Positions 43,307 to 54,372 of a stretch of DNA of 64,000 nucleotides are shown piece after piece (the stretch's first letter is position 1; the number at the start of each line of letters is the position of its first letter). The position numbers and the translations under genes were made by a program. The DNA comes from Marinobacter nitratireducens (lineage in GTDB: Bacteria; Pseudomonadota; Gammaproteobacteria; Pseudomonadales; Oleiphilaceae), in assembly GCF_000708045.1 (NCBI RefSeq), contig NZ_ANIE01000003.1, positions 496,001 through 560,000 on the forward strand, in the 5' to 3' direction. The notes below the pieces were generated by a model. The model was not told where the DNA came from and did no database searches. It worked only from the letters and a program-made list of their open reading frames with translations.

Positions 43307-45855
43307 ATCCAGAGCATGGCGCCCATTTCCAGAGGGTGGGACAGGGCGTCATGATACGGATACATCCTCAGCTTCAGGGTTTGAAGGCCAGGATAGGACG
43401 GTGGAACGCGGGCTGAAAACAGCGTCCTGCCGTCAGACTCGGATTCATATTCGAGGAAAACGTGACCGGGCCCGGAATCCTCATAGGAACCGGTGCAGCG
43501 AGGTTCAATCAGGCACTGAACCTGGACGTCACTGGCACTGAGACCATTGAGTTGCGCCTCGACACGAATCTCTACCGCCTCATCATGTGCGCAGGTCTGG
43601 GACACACTCCCGCAAATGGTCAAGGAAACCCCGGGCCATGCACGATTCACCTTTGCTTTCCATTCAGCCAACTCGGCAGCCAGTGCGCCGTGTTCTGCGG
43701 ATAGTCTCTTACCCTGTGCCGTGGCTGGACCGTAGTACTTTTCAACATAGTCCATCACCATGCGCTGACTATTGAACCGGGGGGTGATGGATTTCATGGA
43801 ATTCTTGGACCGGCGAACCCAGCCGCTCGAATATCCCTGAGCAGCCCGATCGTAGTAGAGAGGCACCATTTCGTACTCCAGCAGGTCGAGCAGGTCCCGC
43901 GCCTCTTCTTCATTACGGAATTCCGCATCCAGCTCGGTGTCCCTCGGGGTAATGGCCCAGCCGTTGGTGCCGTCGTAGCCTTCACCCCACCAACCATCCA
44001 GGACGCTGAGATTCAGTGCCCCATTTAGCGCGGCTTTCTCACCCGAGGTTCCGCTGGCTTCCTTCGGGTACTGCGGTGTGTTCAGCCAGACGTCCACACC
44101 GCTCAGCATCCGCCTGGCCATCGCCTGGTCGTAGTCCTCGAGCAAAATGATGTGCCCCATAAATCGGGGATTCATCGAAAGGTCATGGATGACTTTGATC
44201 AGATGCTGACCGGGCTTGTCTCGGGGGTGAGCCTTGCCGGCAAACACAAGCACAACCGGGCAATCCGGGTTGGTAAGAATTTCCTCAAGCCTTTGCAGGT
44301 CCGAAAAAATCAGGGTGGCCCGTTTATAGGTGGCAAATCGACGCGCGAATCCGATGACCAACGTGTCTTTATCCGGTGACACCAAATGCCTGGTCATTCT
44401 CTCGGTAATCGAGTGGCCCGTACCGTTGCGCCGGTGTTGTCGACCGAGTTGATCCACCACAAATTCACCCATCTGTTGTTTCAGTGCTTTGTGAACGCTC
44501 CAGTAGTGGTAGTCAGGAATGTTGTCCACAAAACTCCAGAATTGGGGGTTACGCAGCTCGCTTTTCCAGGAGGGCGCCTGGATGTCGAACAGACTGGCCC
44601 ATTCGGGCGCAAGAAACGTTGGAACGTGAACGCCATTGGTGATGTAGCCAATAGGGTTTTCTGCGGCGGGAACCTGTGGCCAGATATCGCCTTCCATTTC
44701 AGAAGCAACGGTACCGTGAATCCGGCTGACGCCGTTATGGAAACGTGATCCCCGAAGCCCCAGGCTGGTCATGTTGAAACTGTCCCCACCGTTTTTGGCT
44801 CCGAGGGAAAATACTTTCTCAAAGTCCAGGCCGGAATCGCCGAGATAGTCGCCCAGAGCGTGCTGCATCAGGCTGCGCTGAAAGATGTCGTGGCCGGCCG
44901 GCACCGGCGTGTGGGTAGTAAAGAGGGTGGCGCCGGCTACCGCCTCCAGTGCGGCCTCGAACTCCAAACCTTCGGCCATCTTCATCCGGCAACGTTCGAG
45001 AATCTGGAAGGCCGCGTGCCCCTCATTGATGTGCCAGACTGTCGGTTCCAGGCCAAGGGACTGCAGCACTCGCGTGCCGCCGATGCCCAGGAGCATCTCC
45101 TGGCTGATGCGCGTCGATTCATCACCGCCATAGAGCTGCAGGGTCAACTCCTGATCTTCAGCGCTGTTCTCTTCGGTGTGGGTATCAAGCAGATAGAGCC
45201 GAATATGACCAACCCGGGCTTCCCAGACGCGCGCGGTCACGGTCCGACCCGGAAACGGCACCGACACTTTCATCAGCGTGCCGTCTTGCTCGACCGGCAC
45301 GATCGGTAGTTCATCGCTTGAGTGGGAGTGATAGCGGGCGATTTGATGGCCCTGAGAATCGATGGACTGGATGAAGTACCCCTGCTGGTAAAGCAGACCA
45401 ACGGCAACGAAGGGCAATCCGAGGTCACTGGCTGCCTTGCAATGGTCTCCTGCGAGAATGCCTAGCCCTCCGGAGTAGATGGGAAAGCTCTCATGAAAAC
45501 CAAACTCGGCGCAGAAATAGGCGACCAGGGATGTCTCCGGAGCCAGGTTGTCGACCACTTCCGGTACCGGCTCAGCGTCCAGATAGGCGTCATAACTGCT
45601 CAATACGCTTCGGTATTCGGCGAGAAAAGAGCGATCCTCGGAGGCCTCATCCAGTCTGGCCTGGGCGACCCGCCGGAGAAACAGCTTGGGATTGTGTTCC
45701 ACCTTTTGCCACAGGGGAAGATCAATTCTGGCATAGAGGCTCCTTACCCCGTTGTCCCAGCTGTAGAACAGATCATTTGCCAACTCTTCCAGACGGCTAA
45801 TCGGTTCCGGGATATCCGGACGGGCTTCAAGACGGAATTCAGTTACCTTGCGCAT
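43303..45855 (-). CDS. glgP: Alpha-glucan (glycogen) phosphorylase, first copy
   Basis: 850 residues from ATG 45855, with AAGGAGG upstream. It releases glucose 1-phosphate from glycogen. The family is the ~850-residue type with an N-terminal DUF3417-like segment (ISRLEELANDLFYSWDNGVRSLYARID). The pyridoxal-phosphate lysine lies in ASGTSGEKAALNG near 600. Further motifs are HINEGHAAF, THTPVPAGHD and GFARRFATYKRA. It ends the leftward operon glgB-glgA-glgP. A second copy of the same type lies rightward at 55171. Confidence 0.93.
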   Translation of the reverse strand: MRKVTEFRLEARPDIPEPISRLEELANDLFYSWDNGVRSLYARIDLPLWQKVEHNPKLFLRRVAQARLDEASEDRSFLAEYRSVLSSYDAYLDAEPVPEVVDNLAPETSLVAYFCAEFGFHESFPIYSGGLGILAGDHCKAASDLGLPFVAVGLLYQQGYFIQSIDSQGHQIARYHSHSSDELPIVPVEQDGTLMKVSVPFPGRTVTARVWEARVGHIRLYLLDTHTEENSAEDQELTLQLYGGDESTRISQEMLLGIGGTRVLQSLGLEPTVWHINEGHAAFQILERCRMKMAEGLEFEAALEAVAGATLFTTHTPVPAGHDIFQRSLMQHALGDYLGDSGLDFEKVFSLGAKNGGDSFNMTSLGLRGSRFHNGVSRIHGTVASEMEGDIWPQVPAAENPIGYITNGVHVPTFLAPEWASLFDIQAPSWKSELRNPQFWSFVDNIPDYHYWSVHKALKQQMGEFVVDQLGRQHRRNGTGHSITERMTRHLVSPDKDTLVIGFARRFATYKRATLIFSDLQRLEEILTNPDCPVVLVFAGKAHPRDKPGQHLIKVIHDLSMNPRFMGHIILLEDYDQAMARRMLSGVDVWLNTPQYPKEASGTSGEKAALNGALNLSVLDGWWGEGYDGTNGWAITPRDTELDAEFRNEEEARDLLDLLEYEMVPLYYDRAAQGYSSGWVRRSKNSMKSITPRFNSQRMVMDYVEKYYGPATAQGKRLSAEHGALAAELAEWKAKVNRAWPGVSLTICGSVSQTCAHDEAVEIRVEAQLNGLSASDVQVQCLIEPRCTGSYEDSGPGHVFLEYESESDGRTLFSARVPPSYPGLQTLKLRMYPYHDALSHPLEMGAMLWI

Positions 45856-45878
45856 GATTGCCTCCTTGGGCACATCCC

Positions 45879-47345
45879 TCAGGGATCCTCGGCTAACTGC
45901 TCGCGTTCCTTCAATATGTCTTGGTATAGCTCACCGTAGAGGCGGGCGCTCTTTTTCCAGGAGTAGTCACCGGCCATGCCGTTTTCCTGAAGCCGGCGCC
46001 AGGCTTTACGATTACCCATCAAATCCAGGGCACGCTCAATAGCGTGCAGTAATGCGCTGGCTTCCGCTTCCCGGAAACAAAAGCCGTTTGCCTCGGCGCT
46101 TTTGCAGTCCTCGGGATCAAATACGGTATCCCGGAGCCCGCCAACGGCATGAACGATCGGGACAGTCCCGTAGCGCAAGCTGTACATCTGGTTCAGGCCA
46201 CACGGTTCAAAACGTGACGGCATAACGAACAGGTCGGCGCCCGCGGTAATCCGGTGCGCCAGGGCTTCGTCGTAACCCAGGGTCAGTGAGAACTGTCCGG
46301 GCCATGCCCGCGCCAATTCGCCTAACGCCTCCTGATAAGAATCTTCACCCGATCCCAGCAAGGCAAATTGGCACCCTCGCTTAAGAAGTGGCGGAATAAC
46401 CTCAAGCAGCCAGTCGATGCCTTTCTGCTCCACCAACCGGCCGACAAATCCGATCAATGGGGCTCCGTCGACCTCCAGGCCCAGTTGCTGGCGAAGTCTG
46501 GTCTGACACTGAACCTTGTCCTTGAGGTGATCTTGCCCGTAATGGAATTCCAGGTGCTCATCGTTCTCTGGATTCCAGAGCCGGGTATCAATGCCGTTCA
46601 GAATGCCCACGAGGGCGTGGCTGCGATGCTGGAGAAGTCCATCGAGACCGTAACCATGGTCGGCTCGCCTGATCTCATCCGCGTAGCTTGGGCTCACGGT
46701 GGTTACCCGGTCACTGAACACCAGCCCTCCTTTGATGAAGGACAGCTGACCATGGAACTCCAGCTGATCGAACTGCCAGAGCGAGTCCGGCAGTCCCAGC
46801 GCTCGAAAGGTTTCATGGGAGAACAGACCCTGGTATGCGAGATTATGCACCGTGAATACGGTGGCCGGGCGGCTCCGGTAATGGGAAAGGTAGGCCGGGA
46901 TCAGCCCGGTTTGCCAGTCATTGCAATGGACGACATCCGGTACCCACCGAATGCCGGCCTGGCCGAGCGCCATCATCACGCCGACCCTCGCGAACAGATG
47001 GTAGCGATGCGCGTTGTCCCACCAGTCCTCACCTTCGTCATTCTGGTAAGGATTGCCTTCCCGCTGAAAAAGGGAAGGGCAATCAACCAGCCAGAGCGTT
47101 ACCGCTGTGCCGGGTAAACGGGTGCGCCACAGGCTCACATCGTATTGCCCAATACTGAATCGACCTTGCCGGCGAGAACCGGCATCCCTGGCGGCAGAAA
47201 GGGCTTTGGGGTAGCCTGGAAGCAGGATGTTGACGTCATACCCCTGACGGCAAAGGGCCTCCGGTAGACTGGCGGACACATCGGCAAGGCCTCCGGTCTT
47301 GACCAGTGGAAAGACCTCGCTGGTGGCAAATAGCACGCGGATCAT
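45879..47345 (-). CDS. glgA: Glycogen synthase (ADP-glucose)
   Basis: 488 residues from ATG 47345, which shares one base with the glgB stop. It adds glucose from ADP-glucose to growing glycogen. The nucleotide-sugar motif KTGGLADV is at 15-22, then VHCNDWQTGL, VSPSYADEIR, and FVMPSRFEPCGLNQMYSLRYGT near the C-terminus. All are GlgA hallmarks. The long frame to 47417 is inside glgB. It is coupled to glgB and separated from glgP by 23 bases. Confidence 0.97.
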   Translation of the reverse strand: MIRVLFATSEVFPLVKTGGLADVSASLPEALCRQGYDVNILLPGYPKALSAARDAGSRRQGRFSIGQYDVSLWRTRLPGTAVTLWLVDCPSLFQREGNPYQNDEGEDWWDNAHRYHLFARVGVMMALGQAGIRWVPDVVHCNDWQTGLIPAYLSHYRSRPATVFTVHNLAYQGLFSHETFRALGLPDSLWQFDQLEFHGQLSFIKGGLVFSDRVTTVSPSYADEIRRADHGYGLDGLLQHRSHALVGILNGIDTRLWNPENDEHLEFHYGQDHLKDKVQCQTRLRQQLGLEVDGAPLIGFVGRLVEQKGIDWLLEVIPPLLKRGCQFALLGSGEDSYQEALGELARAWPGQFSLTLGYDEALAHRITAGADLFVMPSRFEPCGLNQMYSLRYGTVPIVHAVGGLRDTVFDPEDCKSAEANGFCFREAEASALLHAIERALDLMGNRKAWRRLQENGMAGDYSWKKSARLYGELYQDILKEREQLAEDP

Positions 47346-49228
47346 TACGACGGCCTCAGGACAACGGCCCCGAGTGGGGGGAGAGTCAGTTCGACGGACC
47401 AGTCCCTCCTCATCCATGGCTGCGGGTCCGGACGTATCGGCAACGGGTTGCCAACATTACTACCACCATAATATTCGGAATCGGAGTTAAGTATTTCCTG
47501 CCAGGTTTCACCGGAGGGCACGCCGATTCGATACCGGAACCTGGCGACGGGGGTGAAGTTGAGAACGATCACAGTGGCATCGTTTCCTTGCTGCCGAACA
47601 TAACTGATGACGGACTGCGGGGAATCGTGGCAGTCGATCCATTCGAAACCCTCGTGGTCAAAATCATTGGCGTGCAGTGATGGCTCTTGCCGATAAACCC
47701 GGTTGAGGTCTTGCACGATCTTCCTCAGGCCCTGGTTGCTACCATTGGCGAGCAGCCCCCAGTCAAGTTCCCTGACTTCGCTCCACTCACGTTGCTGGCC
47801 GAACTCGCCGCCCATGAACAACAGTTTCGCGCCCGGATAGGTGAACATGAAAGTGAAGAGCAGGCGGATGGTTGCCCGCTTCTGCCAGTCATCCCCGGGC
47901 ATCTTGTTGATCAGGCTTCCTTTACCATGGACAACCTCATCGTGGGACAGTGGCAACATGAAGTTTTCAGAGAAAGCATAGAGCAATCCGAACGTCAGTT
48001 TGTCGTGGTGATACTGCCGGTGAATCGGTTCATGGCTGAGGTAACCAAGGGTGTCGTGCATCCACCCCATATTCCACTTGAGGTTGAAGCCCAATCCTCC
48101 GAGCTCGGGTGGTCGCGTTACCGCCGGCCAGGAGGTGGACTCTTCTGCAATGATCAGTGCACCCGGGAAACGCTGCTGACACACCTGATTCAACTCTTTC
48201 AGAAAATCGATGGCCTCAAGGTTCTCATGGCCGCCATGAACATTGGGCAGCCATTCGCCTTCTTTGCGGGAATAGTTGAGATAGAGCATGGAAGCGACGG
48301 CATCGACTCGTAGTCCGTCAATGTGGAACGCATCCAACCAGAACAGCGCACTCCCAATGAGAAAATTACGAACCTCGTGGCGGCCGTAATTGTAGATCAG
48401 GGTGCCCCAGTCCTGATGCTGACCTCGCCGCGGATCTTCATGTTCATACAGTGCGGTGCCATCGAAACGCGCAAGGGCATGAGCATCGGTCGGGAAGTGC
48501 CCCGGGACCCAATCGAGGATAACCCCGATTTCGTGTCGGTGGCACTGATCAACCAGATATCGAAAGTCATCCGGTGAGCCGAAGCGGCTTGTGGGCGCGT
48601 AGTAGCCAGTTGTCTGATAGCCCCAGGATTCATCCAGTGGGTGCTCGGTGACAGGCAACAACTCGATGTGAGTGAACCCCATCTCCAGGACATAAGGCAC
48701 CAGTTGATCCGCGAGTTCTCGATAGGTCAGCCAGCGTCCGGAACCATGGTGCCTCCAGGAAGCCGCGTGAACCTCATAAACGGAAATAGGGGACCTTTGC
48801 CAGTTCCAATGGGTTCGCCGGGCGAGCCAATCACCGTCGCCCCAACCGTAGCTGCCACGCTTGGTTACGACAGCGGCATTAGAGGGTCGTAATTCGAAAC
48901 TCTGACCGTAGGGGTCTGTTTTAACAAGTTCGTGGCCATCCCTGTTGGTGATCGAATACTTATAGATCGCTCCGGCGTCTATTCCGGGAATGAACGTTGA
49001 CCATACGCCGGTAGAGTCGTGCCCCTGCATCTGATTCCGGCCGGGCTGCCAGTCATTGAAGTCTCCAATTACGCTTACCTGCGCCGCATTGGGAGCCCAG
49101 ACAGCGAATCGAACACCTTCAACACCTTTTACCCTGCACAGGTGTGCGCCGAGCACGTTATAGATATGCCAGTGGCGGCCTTCGCCAAAAAGGTGCAGGT
49201 CAAACTCGCTCAGAGGGGGACTTTCCAT
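47345..49228 (-). CDS. glgB: 1,4-alpha-glucan branching enzyme
   Basis: 627 residues, GH13. A CBM48 domain ([37 protein letters not shown]) precedes the barrel. Catalytic residues are visible as Asp in [12 protein letters not shown], Glu in [11 protein letters not shown] and Asp in [14 protein letters not shown]. It lacks the ~100-residue N1 domain of E. coli GlgB. It transfers alpha-1,4 segments to make alpha-1,6 branches. It is the first gene of the leftward operon, transcribed from a region shared with glgC. Confidence 0.96.
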   Translation of the reverse strand: MESPPLSEFDLHLFGEGRHWHIYNVLGAHLCRVKGVEGVRFAVWAPNAAQVSVIGDFNDWQPGRNQMQGHDSTGVWSTFIPGIDAGAIYKYSITNRDGHELVKTDPYGQSFELRPSNAAVVTKRGSYGWGDGDWLARRTHWNWQRSPISVYEVHAASWRHHGSGRWLTYRELADQLVPYVLEMGFTHIELLPVTEHPLDESWGYQTTGYYAPTSRFGSPDDFRYLVDQCHRHEIGVILDWVPGHFPTDAHALARFDGTALYEHEDPRRGQHQDWGTLIYNYGRHEVRNFLIGSALFWLDAFHIDGLRVDAVASMLYLNYSRKEGEWLPNVHGGHENLEAIDFLKELNQVCQQRFPGALIIAEESTSWPAVTRPPELGGLGFNLKWNMGWMHDTLGYLSHEPIHRQYHHDKLTFGLLYAFSENFMLPLSHDEVVHGKGSLINKMPGDDWQKRATIRLLFTFMFTYPGAKLLFMGGEFGQQREWSEVRELDWGLLANGSNQGLRKIVQDLNRVYRQEPSLHANDFDHEGFEWIDCHDSPQSVISYVRQQGNDATVIVLNFTPVARFRYRIGVPSGETWQEILNSDSEYYGGSNVGNPLPIRPDPQPWMRRDWSVELTLPPLGAVVLRPS

Positions 49229-49421
49229 AGACCACGCTCCCGACAGGACAGAGTTTTCATTGAACGCGATAGTGAATGATCAAAAAATGATCCAAAACAA
49301 TTTCACGTCACAATACTGAGATGATGTTCTACTATTATTACTGACGTCAAAAATATGTCGAACCTGGCGTTCGGTGACAGGCAAAGGGGCAGAAAGCCTG
49401 CTGGTTTTCAGGGAAGCTGCT
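49229..49421. promoter_or_regulatory. Divergent glgB/glgC control region
   Basis: 193 bases between opposite starts. It contains GATCA and TGATC arms with an A5 spacer (49278-49292), an AT-rich tract (49320-49345) and the palindrome TGACGTCA at 49342-49349, whose half ACGTCA recurs near 49305. These are candidate operators for joint control of glycogen synthesis and breakdown; the regulator is not known. Ribosome site AGGGAAG precedes glgC. Confidence 0.45.
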
Positions 49422-50687
49422 ATGCAAACGACCAAGCGTTACGTCAGCCGCCTGACGCGGCAAACCCTTGCGCTGGTTCTTGCCGGGGGGCGAGGATCCC
49501 GTCTACATGATCTGACGAAATGGCGGGCAAAACCCGCCGTTCCGTTTGGCGGTAAGTTCCGGATCATTGATTTTCCGCTGTCCAACTGCATTAACTCCGG
49601 CATCGGCCAGGTCGGCGTAATTACTCAATACAAAGCCCACTCACTGATTCGTCATATACAGCGCGGCTGGAGCTTTCTTCGGGCCGAGATGGACGAATTT
49701 GTCGAGCTGCTTCCTGCCCAGCAACGAATCGAAACCTCCTGGTACTCAGGCACCGCCGATGCGGTCCTTCAGAATCTGGACATCATTCGCAGCCACAATC
49801 CGGAATATGTGCTGATTCTCGCGGGTGATCATGTCTACAAAATGGACTACGGCACCATGTTGGCTGCCCACGTCGAAAGTGAAGCGGATATCACCGTGGG
49901 CTGCATCGAAGTGCCGCTTAAGGAGGCCTCAGCGTTCGGTGTGATGGCGGTTGATGACGATCTCCAGATAACGGAATTTTCAGAGAAGCCCGAGCACCCC
50001 AGGTCCATGCCTGGAGATCCGGAAAAGGCGCTCGTTTCCATGGGGATCTACGTATTCAGTACCCGGGTACTCCAGGAAGAATTGCTCAAAGACCATAAAC
50101 AGGACGACAGCTCATCCCATGATTTCGGAAAGGACATTATCCCTTCCGTGATAAAGCGCCTGCGCGTGACAGCCTTTCCATTCCGGGACCCGGTCCACAA
50201 CAAAGTCGCGTACTGGCGGGACGTTGGCACCGTCGATGCGCTCTGGCAGGCCAATCTGGAACTGATTGGCGTCAGCCCGGATCTCAACATGTACGATTCC
50301 GAATGGCCAATCTGGACCTACCAGGAACAACTCCCACCTGCCAAATTTGTATTTGATGATGAGAATCGCCGGGGAACCGCCGTCGACTCCATGGTAGCAG
50401 GGGGGTGTATTGTCTCCGGAGCGCAGGTACGGCATTCATTGCTGTTTTCACAGGTTGTCGTTCATTCCTACAGTGACGTGCAGGATTCGGTCATCTTCCC
50501 GGATGTTGAGATCGGCAGGCACTGCCGTATCCAGAAAGCATTGATTGATCGGGGATGCCGGATACCAGAGGGTACTCGGGTCGGCTTCGATGTGCGGGAA
50601 GACCGCAAACGATTCTTCGTGTCTCCCAATGGTGTCGTCTTAATCACCCCGGAAATGCTGGGGCAGGATTATCCTCATGGCCTCTGA
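49422..50687 (+). CDS. glgC: Glucose-1-phosphate adenylyltransferase
   Basis: 421 residues from ATG 49422; the frame extends to 49374 without support. It makes ADP-glucose, the committed step of glycogen synthesis. The nucleotidyltransferase motif [23 protein letters not shown] lies near 17, followed by [24 protein letters not shown], and a left-handed beta-helix C-terminus ([20 protein letters not shown]). It overlaps the GH57 gene downstream by 11 bases, so the operon is glgC-GH57-malQ. Confidence 0.97.
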   Translation: MQTTKRYVSRLTRQTLALVLAGGRGSRLHDLTKWRAKPAVPFGGKFRIIDFPLSNCINSGIGQVGVITQYKAHSLIRHIQRGWSFLRAEMDEFVELLPAQQRIETSWYSGTADAVLQNLDIIRSHNPEYVLILAGDHVYKMDYGTMLAAHVESEADITVGCIEVPLKEASAFGVMAVDDDLQITEFSEKPEHPRSMPGDPEKALVSMGIYVFSTRVLQEELLKDHKQDDSSSHDFGKDIIPSVIKRLRVTAFPFRDPVHNKVAYWRDVGTVDALWQANLELIGVSPDLNMYDSEWPIWTYQEQLPPAKFVFDDENRRGTAVDSMVAGGCIVSGAQVRHSLLFSQVVVHSYSDVQDSVIFPDVEIGRHCRIQKALIDRGCRIPEGTRVGFDVREDRKRFFVSPNGVVLITPEMLGQDYPHGL

Positions 50688-52407
50688 TACCCGCACGCCG
50701 GTTGTCTTGTGCTGGCACATGCACCAACCCTGTTACCAGGACCTTCGGACCGGAGAATTTCGCTTCCCGTGGGTGTATTTACACACCATCAAGGATTACA
50801 GCGATATGGCCGGTCATCTTGAAGCCCATCCGGAAGCACGGGCGGTCGTGAACTTTGCGCCCATCCTGTTGGAGCAGATTGAAACCTATCTGGTGCAAAT
50901 TGAGCGCTGGCGGCATGGTGCTGGAACCATTGGTGACCCGCTATTGGCGGCCCTGGTAGCCGAGGATCTGCCGGAACCCGGAACGCCACCGTTTCTGGAC
51001 TTGGTTGAGAAGTGCCTGCGGGCAAATAATGATCGAATCATCCAGCGTTTCCCGGCCTATGCAAAGCTCGCGGAGCTTGCCGGTTTCTATCAGACCAAGC
51101 CCCAGTTGCAGCGCTACATTTCGCCGACGCTGTTATCGGATCTTGTTGTCTGGTACCACATCGGCTGGATGGGGGAAACGATCCGGCGGAACAACGTTAG
51201 TCTCCAGGGCCTTCAGGAAAAGGCGCACGGTTTTACGCTCGTCGACAGGCACTCGCTGCTGGAACTGATTTTCGAGACACTCACCAGCATTGCCCCCCGA
51301 TACCGGCAACTTGCCCAGAAAGGCCAGGTAGAGCTTTCTGTCAGCCCCTTCACACACGCCATACTGCCCCTGTTGCTGGATCTCGGCTCAGCCAGAGAAG
51401 CCATGCCGGATATTGATCTGCCGGCAAGCGCCGCCTATCCCGGCGGTGACGCACGGGTGAACCGCCAATTGGAAGTCGCTCGGGAGGTCTTCGCGCGATT
51501 CTTTGGTATGGAGCCAGTGGGTTGCTGGGCATCCGAGGGAGGACTCAGCCAGACTACGCTGGCGCATCTTCAGGAAAACGGCTTCAAGTGGACTGCCAGT
51601 GGCGATTCGGTCATCCATAACAGCCTGAATCAGGCGAAAGCCGCCGGCGTCAATGTCAAGGGAGCGGGGATTCACCAGCCTTATTACTTCGGCGATGGGC
51701 ACACCGCGGTCTTCTTCAGAGATGATGGCCTTTCAGACTCCATCGGGTTCAACTATGCCGATTGGCACGCCAGGGACGCGGTCGGGGATCTTGTGCATCA
51801 TATGGAGAACATCGCCAGCCACCGCGATTCCACTCAGTACAGCACGGTGATATCGATCATCCTTGACGGAGAAAATGCCTGGGAATATTTCCCCGAGAAT
51901 GGGTATCACTTTCTGGACGAGCTTTACCGTGTTCTGGCACATCATCCAAACCTCCGGTTAACGACCTATAAAGAACTGTTGGATGAGAGCAGTTTTGTTG
52001 CCGCTAACCTGCCGCATCTGGTGGCCGGAAGCTGGATTTACGGCACCTTCTCGACCTGGATCGGTGATCCTGACAAAAACCGGGCCTGGGATCTGCTCTG
52101 CGAAGCAAAATGCCATTATGACCGGGTTATGGACAATGGCACGTTGACGGCGGAGCAAAAACGGGCTGCTGAGCGACAACTCGCCATCTGTGAGGGGTCA
52201 GACTGGTTCTGGTGGTTCGGTGATTACAATCCGGCGCAGGTGGTCAGTGATTTCGAGCATCTGTACCGCCGGCATTTGGTCAACCTCTACGAGTTGATCG
52301 AGTTCGAAGCGCCGACCTCGGTATTCCAGCAGCTTAGCCAGGGTGGTGGCGAACCAGCGAGAGGAGGTGCCATGAGACCCGGGCACGATCAGGGCGACTC
52401 GCCATGA
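50677..52407 (+). CDS. Glycoside hydrolase family 57 protein
   Basis: 576 residues. GH57 motifs are in order: [12 protein letters not shown] at 10-21, EVSVSPFTH-like [15 protein letters not shown], the nucleophile Glu in [10 protein letters not shown] near 287, and the acid/base Asp in [12 protein letters not shown] near 390. GH57 includes amylopullulanases, alpha-amylases and branching or transferase enzymes. In this operon it likely acts on glycogen or a malto-oligosaccharide in the cytosol; no signal peptide is present. AGGA lies seven bases before the ATG. Its stop overlaps the malQ start (ATGA). Confidence 0.9.
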   Translation: MASDTRTPVVLCWHMHQPCYQDLRTGEFRFPWVYLHTIKDYSDMAGHLEAHPEARAVVNFAPILLEQIETYLVQIERWRHGAGTIGDPLLAALVAEDLPEPGTPPFLDLVEKCLRANNDRIIQRFPAYAKLAELAGFYQTKPQLQRYISPTLLSDLVVWYHIGWMGETIRRNNVSLQGLQEKAHGFTLVDRHSLLELIFETLTSIAPRYRQLAQKGQVELSVSPFTHAILPLLLDLGSAREAMPDIDLPASAAYPGGDARVNRQLEVAREVFARFFGMEPVGCWASEGGLSQTTLAHLQENGFKWTASGDSVIHNSLNQAKAAGVNVKGAGIHQPYYFGDGHTAVFFRDDGLSDSIGFNYADWHARDAVGDLVHHMENIASHRDSTQYSTVISIILDGENAWEYFPENGYHFLDELYRVLAHHPNLRLTTYKELLDESSFVAANLPHLVAGSWIYGTFSTWIGDPDKNRAWDLLCEAKCHYDRVMDNGTLTAEQKRAAERQLAICEGSDWFWWFGDYNPAQVVSDFEHLYRRHLVNLYELIEFEAPTSVFQQLSQGGGEPARGGAMRPGHDQGDSP

Positions 52408-53882
52408 TCAGCCAGAATGATACCGATATTTTTTCCAGCCGACGGGCAGGCGTACTTCTTCACCCAACCTGTATCAAAGGGCCGGAAGGAGTACTCGGCG
52501 GACACGCCAGGGCCTTCGTGGATTTCCTCGCCGAGGCCGGGATAACCGTCTGGCAAACGCTCCCGCTCGGGCCCACACACAGTGATTTATCGCCGTATCA
52601 GTCACTCTCCGCCCATGCGGGCAACGCCGACTTGATCGATGTGGCCGAGTTGGAAGCGATGGGGCTACTTCAGGCATCCGAATTGGATACCGGGCTTGAG
52701 TCTCACGGTAGGGAAGCCCTTCTGGCACGCGCCATAACCCGATTCCTTCAGGGCGATGCGCCGCAATTTGACGCGGATTTCGAGGCATTTCGCCAGGAAA
52801 ACCGTTACTGGCTCGACACCTATGCCGAGTTCATCGCAATTCGCAGGAAATATCCGGGGACAACCTGGCAGCAATGGCCGGTTGGCCTGAGGGATCGGGA
52901 AAGGGCTGAAATGGACGCACTTTCCCGGGAAGCGTCGGACATGATTCGCAGGGTTCAGTTCGAGCAGTTCCTGTTCCTGACCCAGTGGCGCGCAATCAAA
53001 CGCTATGCCCACGATCGTGGCGTTCTGCTGTTCGGAGACATTCCGATCTTTGTTGCCCACGACAGCGCCGATGTCTGGGCCAACCGGCGCTGTTTCAAGC
53101 TAGACAACGAAGGCAACCCTCAGGTCGTCGCCGGTGTGCCTCCGGACTATTTTTCCGATGAAGGGCAACACTGGGGTAATCCTCTCTACGATTGGGATTA
53201 CATCGCCGCTGATGGCTATCAGTGGTGGCTGCAACGGCTCGAAAGCCAGCGACATCTCTTTGATCTGATCCGCATTGACCACTTTCGGGGGCTCTCAGCG
53301 TATTGGGAAATCCCCGCAGATCGTCCTCAGCCCCGGAATGGTTATTGGGTGCCAGGCCCTGGTGCTGCGTTTCTCGACGCCTGCTTCGCGAAATTCCCGG
53401 ACTTGCCTTTAGTCGCCGAAAATCTGGGAATCATCGGCCCGGAAGTTGAGGAACTCAGGCATCGATTCCGCCTTCCCGGTATGACGGTTCTTCAGTTCGG
53501 ATTTGACGGTAGCCCGGATAACCCACACTTGCTGGGGAACCACAAGCAGAGGGATCTGGTCTATACCGGAACCCATGACAACGACACTACGCTGGGGTGG
53601 TACCAGAGCCTGGACGACCGTAGTCGTGATTACGTCAATCAGTATTTCGACACTGATGGCCGGGACATGCCCTGGCCGTTAATTAAAGCGGCGTTTCGTT
53701 CGGTGAGTTCCATTGCGCTTGTCCCCATGCAGGATTTTTTGGGTTTGGGGAGTTCTGCGCGATTCAACACGCCGGGCACCACTGAAAACAACTGGCTCTG
53801 GAAACTGGATCTGGCTGACTGCACGCCTGACCTCTCTTTGAAAATCAGGGAGATGCTGCAGATAAGCAATAGAACGTTTTAG
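52404..53882 (+). CDS. malQ: 4-alpha-glucanotransferase (amylomaltase)
   Basis: 492 residues, GH77, close to the short bacterial form. The catalytic nucleophile is in LIRIDHFRGLSAYWE, the general acid Glu is in LVAENLGIIGPEVE and the third carboxylate is in YTGTHDNDTTLGWY; FGDIPIFVAHDSADVWAN is also typical. It shuffles alpha-1,4 glucan chains, recycling short oligosaccharides for phosphorylase. The start overlaps the GH57 stop by four bases, so the two are coupled. Confidence 0.96.
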   Translation: MISQNDTDIFSSRRAGVLLHPTCIKGPEGVLGGHARAFVDFLAEAGITVWQTLPLGPTHSDLSPYQSLSAHAGNADLIDVAELEAMGLLQASELDTGLESHGREALLARAITRFLQGDAPQFDADFEAFRQENRYWLDTYAEFIAIRRKYPGTTWQQWPVGLRDRERAEMDALSREASDMIRRVQFEQFLFLTQWRAIKRYAHDRGVLLFGDIPIFVAHDSADVWANRRCFKLDNEGNPQVVAGVPPDYFSDEGQHWGNPLYDWDYIAADGYQWWLQRLESQRHLFDLIRIDHFRGLSAYWEIPADRPQPRNGYWVPGPGAAFLDACFAKFPDLPLVAENLGIIGPEVEELRHRFRLPGMTVLQFGFDGSPDNPHLLGNHKQRDLVYTGTHDNDTTLGWYQSLDDRSRDYVNQYFDTDGRDMPWPLIKAAFRSVSSIALVPMQDFLGLGSSARFNTPGTTENNWLWKLDLADCTPDLSLKIREMLQISNRTF

Positions 53883-53988
53883 TGGCGATCAAATGTTGAT
53901 CAGGATCAATGTGGCGCTCGGTGAAATTGGATAAAAAAAGACCAGAATTCGAATAAAAATATCGCTCACTGATTCTATGGGGGGAACC

Positions 53989-54351
53989 ATGGAACATCGA
54001 CTCAGCAAACGCATCCCGGGCAAACTCGGGTTGCTTGTCTACAAACGGGGTCTGCCGGTTGCCACGGGCCAGATTCGTGACGCATCCAAACGCGGGCTCT
54101 TCATCGCGACCGACTACAACGACATTCAGCTCAACCAGATACTTGAGGTGGAGTTCCGCTTTCCGGAACGGGACGAAAAACATTTTCGTCGACTGAAGGC
54201 CCACGTCGTTCGGAAATCCGACAACGGTCTGGGCCTGGATTTCGACGGCGTCGAAAATGATCACTTCACGATTTCCGCCCTGATTCGCTGGCTGCATGAA
54301 CACCATCGCGCTCAGGACTACTTTCCCGTTTCAAACTCAGCCATGCACTAG
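53989..54351 (+). CDS. PilZ-domain protein
   Basis: 120 residues from ATG 53989, with a GGGGGGA ribosome site. The PilZ cyclic di-GMP motifs are recognisable: an arginine-rich LSKRIPG-type segment (residues 4-10) and IRDASKRGLFI, corresponding to DxSxxG. The rest is a beta-barrel pattern ending in an alpha helix. It is an isolated PilZ domain, so it would act by binding another protein. It lies between malQ and an SDR gene in the same orientation, 106 bases after malQ. Confidence 0.85.
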   Translation: MEHRLSKRIPGKLGLLVYKRGLPVATGQIRDASKRGLFIATDYNDIQLNQILEVEFRFPERDEKHFRRLKAHVVRKSDNGLGLDFDGVENDHFTISALIRWLHEHHRAQDYFPVSNSAMH

Positions 54352-54372
54352 AGCGATGCCAGGAGGGACGAA

